This document shows, piece by piece, positions 6,515 to 8,338 of a DNA stretch of 8,338 nt (the first letter of the stretch is position 1; each line of letters starts with the position of its first letter). A program made the position numbers and the translations under genes. The stretch spans positions 1 to 8,338 of the forward strand of contig CAXTTV010000203.1 in assembly GCA_964247295.1 (NCBI GenBank), given 5' to 3'. The notes under the pieces were generated by a model. It was given only the letters and a program-made list of their open reading frames with translations, made no database searches and was not told where the DNA came from. The DNA is from CAXTTV01 sp964247295. Its GTDB lineage: Bacteria; Chloroflexota; Ktedonobacteria; Ktedonobacterales; Ktedonobacteraceae.

Positions 6515-7624
6515 CTATTTAATATTGTATTTTTGCTGATTGGCCTCCTGTTCAGCCAGGGTTTTCGCGAAGACCGCGTGCCCATCCGCTTTATTAATAA
6601 AAAAGTAGTAGCCAGTGTCGGGTGGCGTAGCCATCGCCGATAGACTCTTCAGACCCGGATTACAGATAGGCGAAGGCGGCAATCCCTTCGTAATGTACGA
6701 GTTATACGGACTTTTGGGAACAACGTTGCTAGCAGCGTTCTCCAGAGGCTTCCAGTAATCCTTTGCTGAGGCTGGTGGGTTCTCGCTATCGCGTCCATAT
6801 TGTATAGTCGGGTCGGCATTAAGAAAACCAGCCGTTTCTGGAATGGAATTGTATGTCCGGTTCCAATAAATGCTAGCTGTATTCGCTCTATCCTCATCGA
6901 AGCGCGCCTCGCGCTCAACAATTGAAGCCAGAGTCACATACTCGTAAAGCTTCATGTTATGAGCCTTTGCCTTATCGAACAGGGTATTTTTGTCCGCCAT
7001 CGTCTTAAACTCGGAGAGCATCTGATTTATCACAGATTTGGTGTCTCCGTCGATCGCGACATTATACGTATCGGGAAACAGGAAACCTTCCATACTATTT
7101 CCATCAGGAATATCTTTCAGGAAAGAGTATTTATCGTAGTCTGGAAACTTTTTGGGATGTTTTGCATAGTCAAGAAACTGTTTGCGATCAAACTTTGTGA
7201 GAACAGGTTCAGCATTCGCGAAGCGGTAGGCAATCTGCTCAATGCGTAGCCCCTCGGGAATGGACACCGTGACTTGATCGGGAGCCTGCTTTTGCAATTC
7301 ATCGATCAGATCGCTAATATTCATATCGCTACGGATATTGGTATAGATCCCGGCATGGAGGTTAGCGTCTAATCCTTTGACGCGAGCCCAGACCTTGAAA
7401 GCCGTTGGATTACGAATAATACCTTTATGATAAAGATCGTCAGCTATCTGATTCGCGCTCTCGTTTGGTTTAATCTCTACTTGAATCGGTTTAGTCTGAG
7501 CATTCTTTGGCGGTTGAAAGATATCCGTCATAGTAACCCAGCCATAATAGACTACAGCAAAAATAATCAGGCCCAACACAAAGACCGAGATCATAGCGGC
7601 GCGCGATCGTTGGTTATTCATCAT
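6515..7624 (-). CDS. mltG: Endolytic murein transglycosylase, MltG/YceG family
   Basis: MltG cleaves nascent peptidoglycan strands at the outer face of the cytoplasmic membrane and is thought to set glycan length by ending polymerisation. The 369 residues begin with a short basic stretch and one transmembrane anchor (about 11-31). A linker and a small N-terminal subdomain follow (IKPNESANQIADDLYHKGII, 51-70). The YceG catalytic domain then shows IPEGLRIEQIA (122-132), MEGFLFPDTY (178-187), TLASIVEREA (231-240), LNADPTIQYG (268-277), SPYNSYITKGLPPSPICNPG (305-324) and a closing YYFFINKADGHAVFA (339-353). Glu237 in SIVERE corresponds to the catalytic Glu218 of E. coli MltG. The gene starts inside the ruvX stop (ATGA overlap). 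The RBS AGAGGA (7631-7636) lies inside ruvX six bases before the ATG, which suggests translational coupling. A second ATG follows immediately as codon 2. Confidence 0.95.
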   Translation of the reverse strand: MMNNQRSRAAMISVFVLGLIIFAVVYYGWVTMTDIFQPPKNAQTKPIQVEIKPNESANQIADDLYHKGIIRNPTAFKVWARVKGLDANLHAGIYTNIRSDMNISDLIDELQKQAPDQVTVSIPEGLRIEQIAYRFANAEPVLTKFDRKQFLDYAKHPKKFPDYDKYSFLKDIPDGNSMEGFLFPDTYNVAIDGDTKSVINQMLSEFKTMADKNTLFDKAKAHNMKLYEYVTLASIVEREARFDEDRANTASIYWNRTYNSIPETAGFLNADPTIQYGRDSENPPASAKDYWKPLENAASNVVPKSPYNSYITKGLPPSPICNPGLKSLSAMATPPDTGYYFFINKADGHAVFAKTLAEQEANQQKYNIK

Positions 7625-8151
7625 TGATTGTCCTCTGTCTTGCTCTGGTCATTGATATGGCGCAGGGAGTCCTTACCCGCCTGTTTTGCCAGCATTGCCA
7701 GATAGTCCCGTAAGATGATGGCGGCGGCGGCATCGTCGATCGCAGGCCCTGGTCGACGTTTCTTTCCACCGGTTGAACGAAATCCTCGACGGTCACCCTT
7801 GTGACTCGTCGGTTTCCCCTGATCCTCATATAAAAGATGCCTGGCCTCTACACTTGACAGTCGTTCATCCGCGTAAACAATGGGAAGCGTAGTTTGCTCA
7901 CGCAACTGCTCTCCAAAGGCCTGAACGCGTTCTCCCTGCGCATGTATCAGTCCATCCAGGCTAATTGGTAGGCCAATGACTATTGCCTCTGCCTCCGTCT
8001 CCTCGATAAGTTTTTGAATGGCTACCCATGTTTGTTCCTTATCGCGCGAGACCTGGAGTATTGTGTAAGGAAAGGCCATAGAGCCGGTAGAATCGCTGAC
8101 CGCGACACCGATTCTCACCTCTCCCACATCTAATGAAATATACCGTGTCAT
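7621..8151 (-). CDS. ruvX: YqgF/RuvX-family RNase-H-fold nuclease (putative pre-16S rRNA nuclease / Holliday junction resolvase homologue)
   Basis: Members are implicated in trimming the 5' end of 16S rRNA; some also cut branched DNA in vitro. The chosen product has 176 residues. It opens with MTRYISLDVGEVRIGVAVSD, where Asp8 of DVG is the first metal ligand. IVIGLPISLDG (57-67), YADERLSSVEA (93-103, with the DER signature) and IDDAAAAIILRDYL (138-151) complete the RNase-H core and metal site. Between DER and the last acidic motif there is a glycine- and basic-rich loop (about 111-134) some 17 residues longer than in E. coli YqgF. A polar tail follows (about 157-176). An upstream in-frame ATG at 8169 exists, but the ATG at 8151 has GAGGAA six bases before it and aligns with the family N-terminus. 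It is the first gene of the operon with mltG and uppP. Confidence 0.93.
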   Translation of the reverse strand: MTRYISLDVGEVRIGVAVSDSTGSMAFPYTILQVSRDKEQTWVAIQKLIEETEAEAIVIGLPISLDGLIHAQGERVQAFGEQLREQTTLPIVYADERLSSVEARHLLYEDQGKPTSHKGDRRGFRSTGGKKRRPGPAIDDAAAAIILRDYLAMLAKQAGKDSLRHINDQSKTEDNQ

Positions 8152-8156
8152 CTGGC

Positions 8157-8162
8157 TTCCTC
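8157..8162 (-). promoter_or_regulatory. Ribosome binding site deciding the ruvX start
   Basis: On the minus strand GAGGAA is followed about five to six bases later by the ATG at 8151-8149. The alternative ATG at 8169 lacks such a motif, so the shorter 176-residue product is preferred. Confidence 0.7.
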
Positions 8163-8180
8163 GGCCCATGCCTGGATGGC

Positions 8181-8196
8181 AGGGGACGGGACCCCT
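8181..8196. other. Small GC hairpin in the ruvX leader
   Basis: AGGGG (8181-8185) and CCCCT (8192-8196) can pair around a 6-base loop in the minus-strand leader, about 30 bases before the ruvX ATG and upstream of its ribosome binding site. It might influence mRNA stability. With 5-bp arms it may be chance. Confidence 0.25.
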
Positions 8197-8237
8197 CCCT
8201 TTTTCTTTTTGCTCTCTGATATAGAGAAGCTATCCCG

Positions 8238-8267
8238 ATTCTAACGAAGCCACTATCACTTTGTCCA
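8238..8267 (-). promoter_or_regulatory. Sigma70-type promoter of the ruvX-mltG-uppP operon
   Basis: On the minus strand TGGACA (8267-8262, five of six to TTGACA) and TAGAAT (8243-8238, five of six to TATAAT) are separated by 18 bases. Transcription would start near 8230 and give a leader of roughly 80 bases before the ruvX ATG. This is the best promoter match I found in the window. Confidence 0.65.
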
Positions 8268-8275
8268 GTAGAGCG

Positions 8276-8301
8276 TACCAAAGGGGCAGGGCTTTTTGGT
8301 A
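8276..8301. repeat. 7-bp inverted repeat just upstream of the ruvX promoter
   Basis: TACCAAA (8276-8282) and TTTGGTA (8295-8301) form a perfect inverted repeat with a 12-base spacer. It ends nine bases upstream of the -35 box at 8262-8267. It could be an operator or the remains of a terminator from a gene off the right edge. The rest of 8170-8338 shows no supportable gene. Confidence 0.35.
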
Positions 8302-8338
8302 GTCCCGTCTTACTAGCATAAAGCCTTACAGAGTAACT

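Noticed and set aside
8039..8281. An 80-codon minus-strand frame overlapping the start of ruvX
   Set aside because: It shares most of its length with ruvX in another frame, would begin upstream of the operon promoter, and has no domain or ribosome binding site.

Overview
The window looks like core chromosome from a moderately GC-rich bacterium, most likely a Chloroflexota of the Ktedonobacteria type. That placement is an inference from three things: the general look of the proteins, a STAND-type ATPase with TPR repeats, and a fused membrane/spermidine-synthase-like protein next to ordinary housekeeping genes. No rRNA or other marker is present to confirm it. I see no tRNA, CRISPR array, insertion sequence or phage gene.

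Layout from left to right. (1) 1-261, plus strand: the C-terminal end of a membrane protein cut by the left edge. (2) 262-501: a gene-free, very GC-rich interval between convergent genes, carrying several inverted repeats, the best being a 16-bp imperfect stem at 400-448. (3) 502-4406, minus strand: a two-gene unit. A soluble P-loop STAND/NB-ARC-like ATPase with C-terminal TPR repeats comes first, followed 59 bp later by a seven-helix membrane protein fused to a spermidine-synthase-like domain. (4) 4407-4568: a divergent intergenic region. (5) 4569-5546, plus strand: fmt, methionyl-tRNA formyltransferase. (6) 5549-5588: a strong bidirectional terminator between convergent fmt and uppP. (7) 5596-8151, minus strand: an apparent operon ruvX-mltG-uppP, with a 4-bp ATGA overlap between the first two genes and 28 bp between the last two, driven by a good sigma70-type promoter at 8238-8267. 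(8) 8170-8338: leader and promoter region with no supportable gene.

How the genes work together. The right-hand operon joins a YqgF/RuvX RNase-H-fold nuclease to two envelope genes: MltG, a membrane-anchored lytic transglycosylase that ends nascent glycan strands, and UppP, which recycles the undecaprenyl carrier used to export peptidoglycan precursors. fmt acts in translation initiation. The left minus-strand pair is the least understood part. The ATPase has no visible DNA-binding or catalytic effector domain, and its partner's spermidine-synthase-like pocket departs from the canonical motif, so neither substrate nor signal can be assigned.

I did not find a clearly new defence, mobile or RNA system. 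The items most worth a second look are the STAND/SpeE-like pair, the repeat-rich intergenic block, a C8/T7 homopolymer tract inside the SpeE-like gene, and a consensus Shine-Dalgarno with no proper start upstream of fmt.
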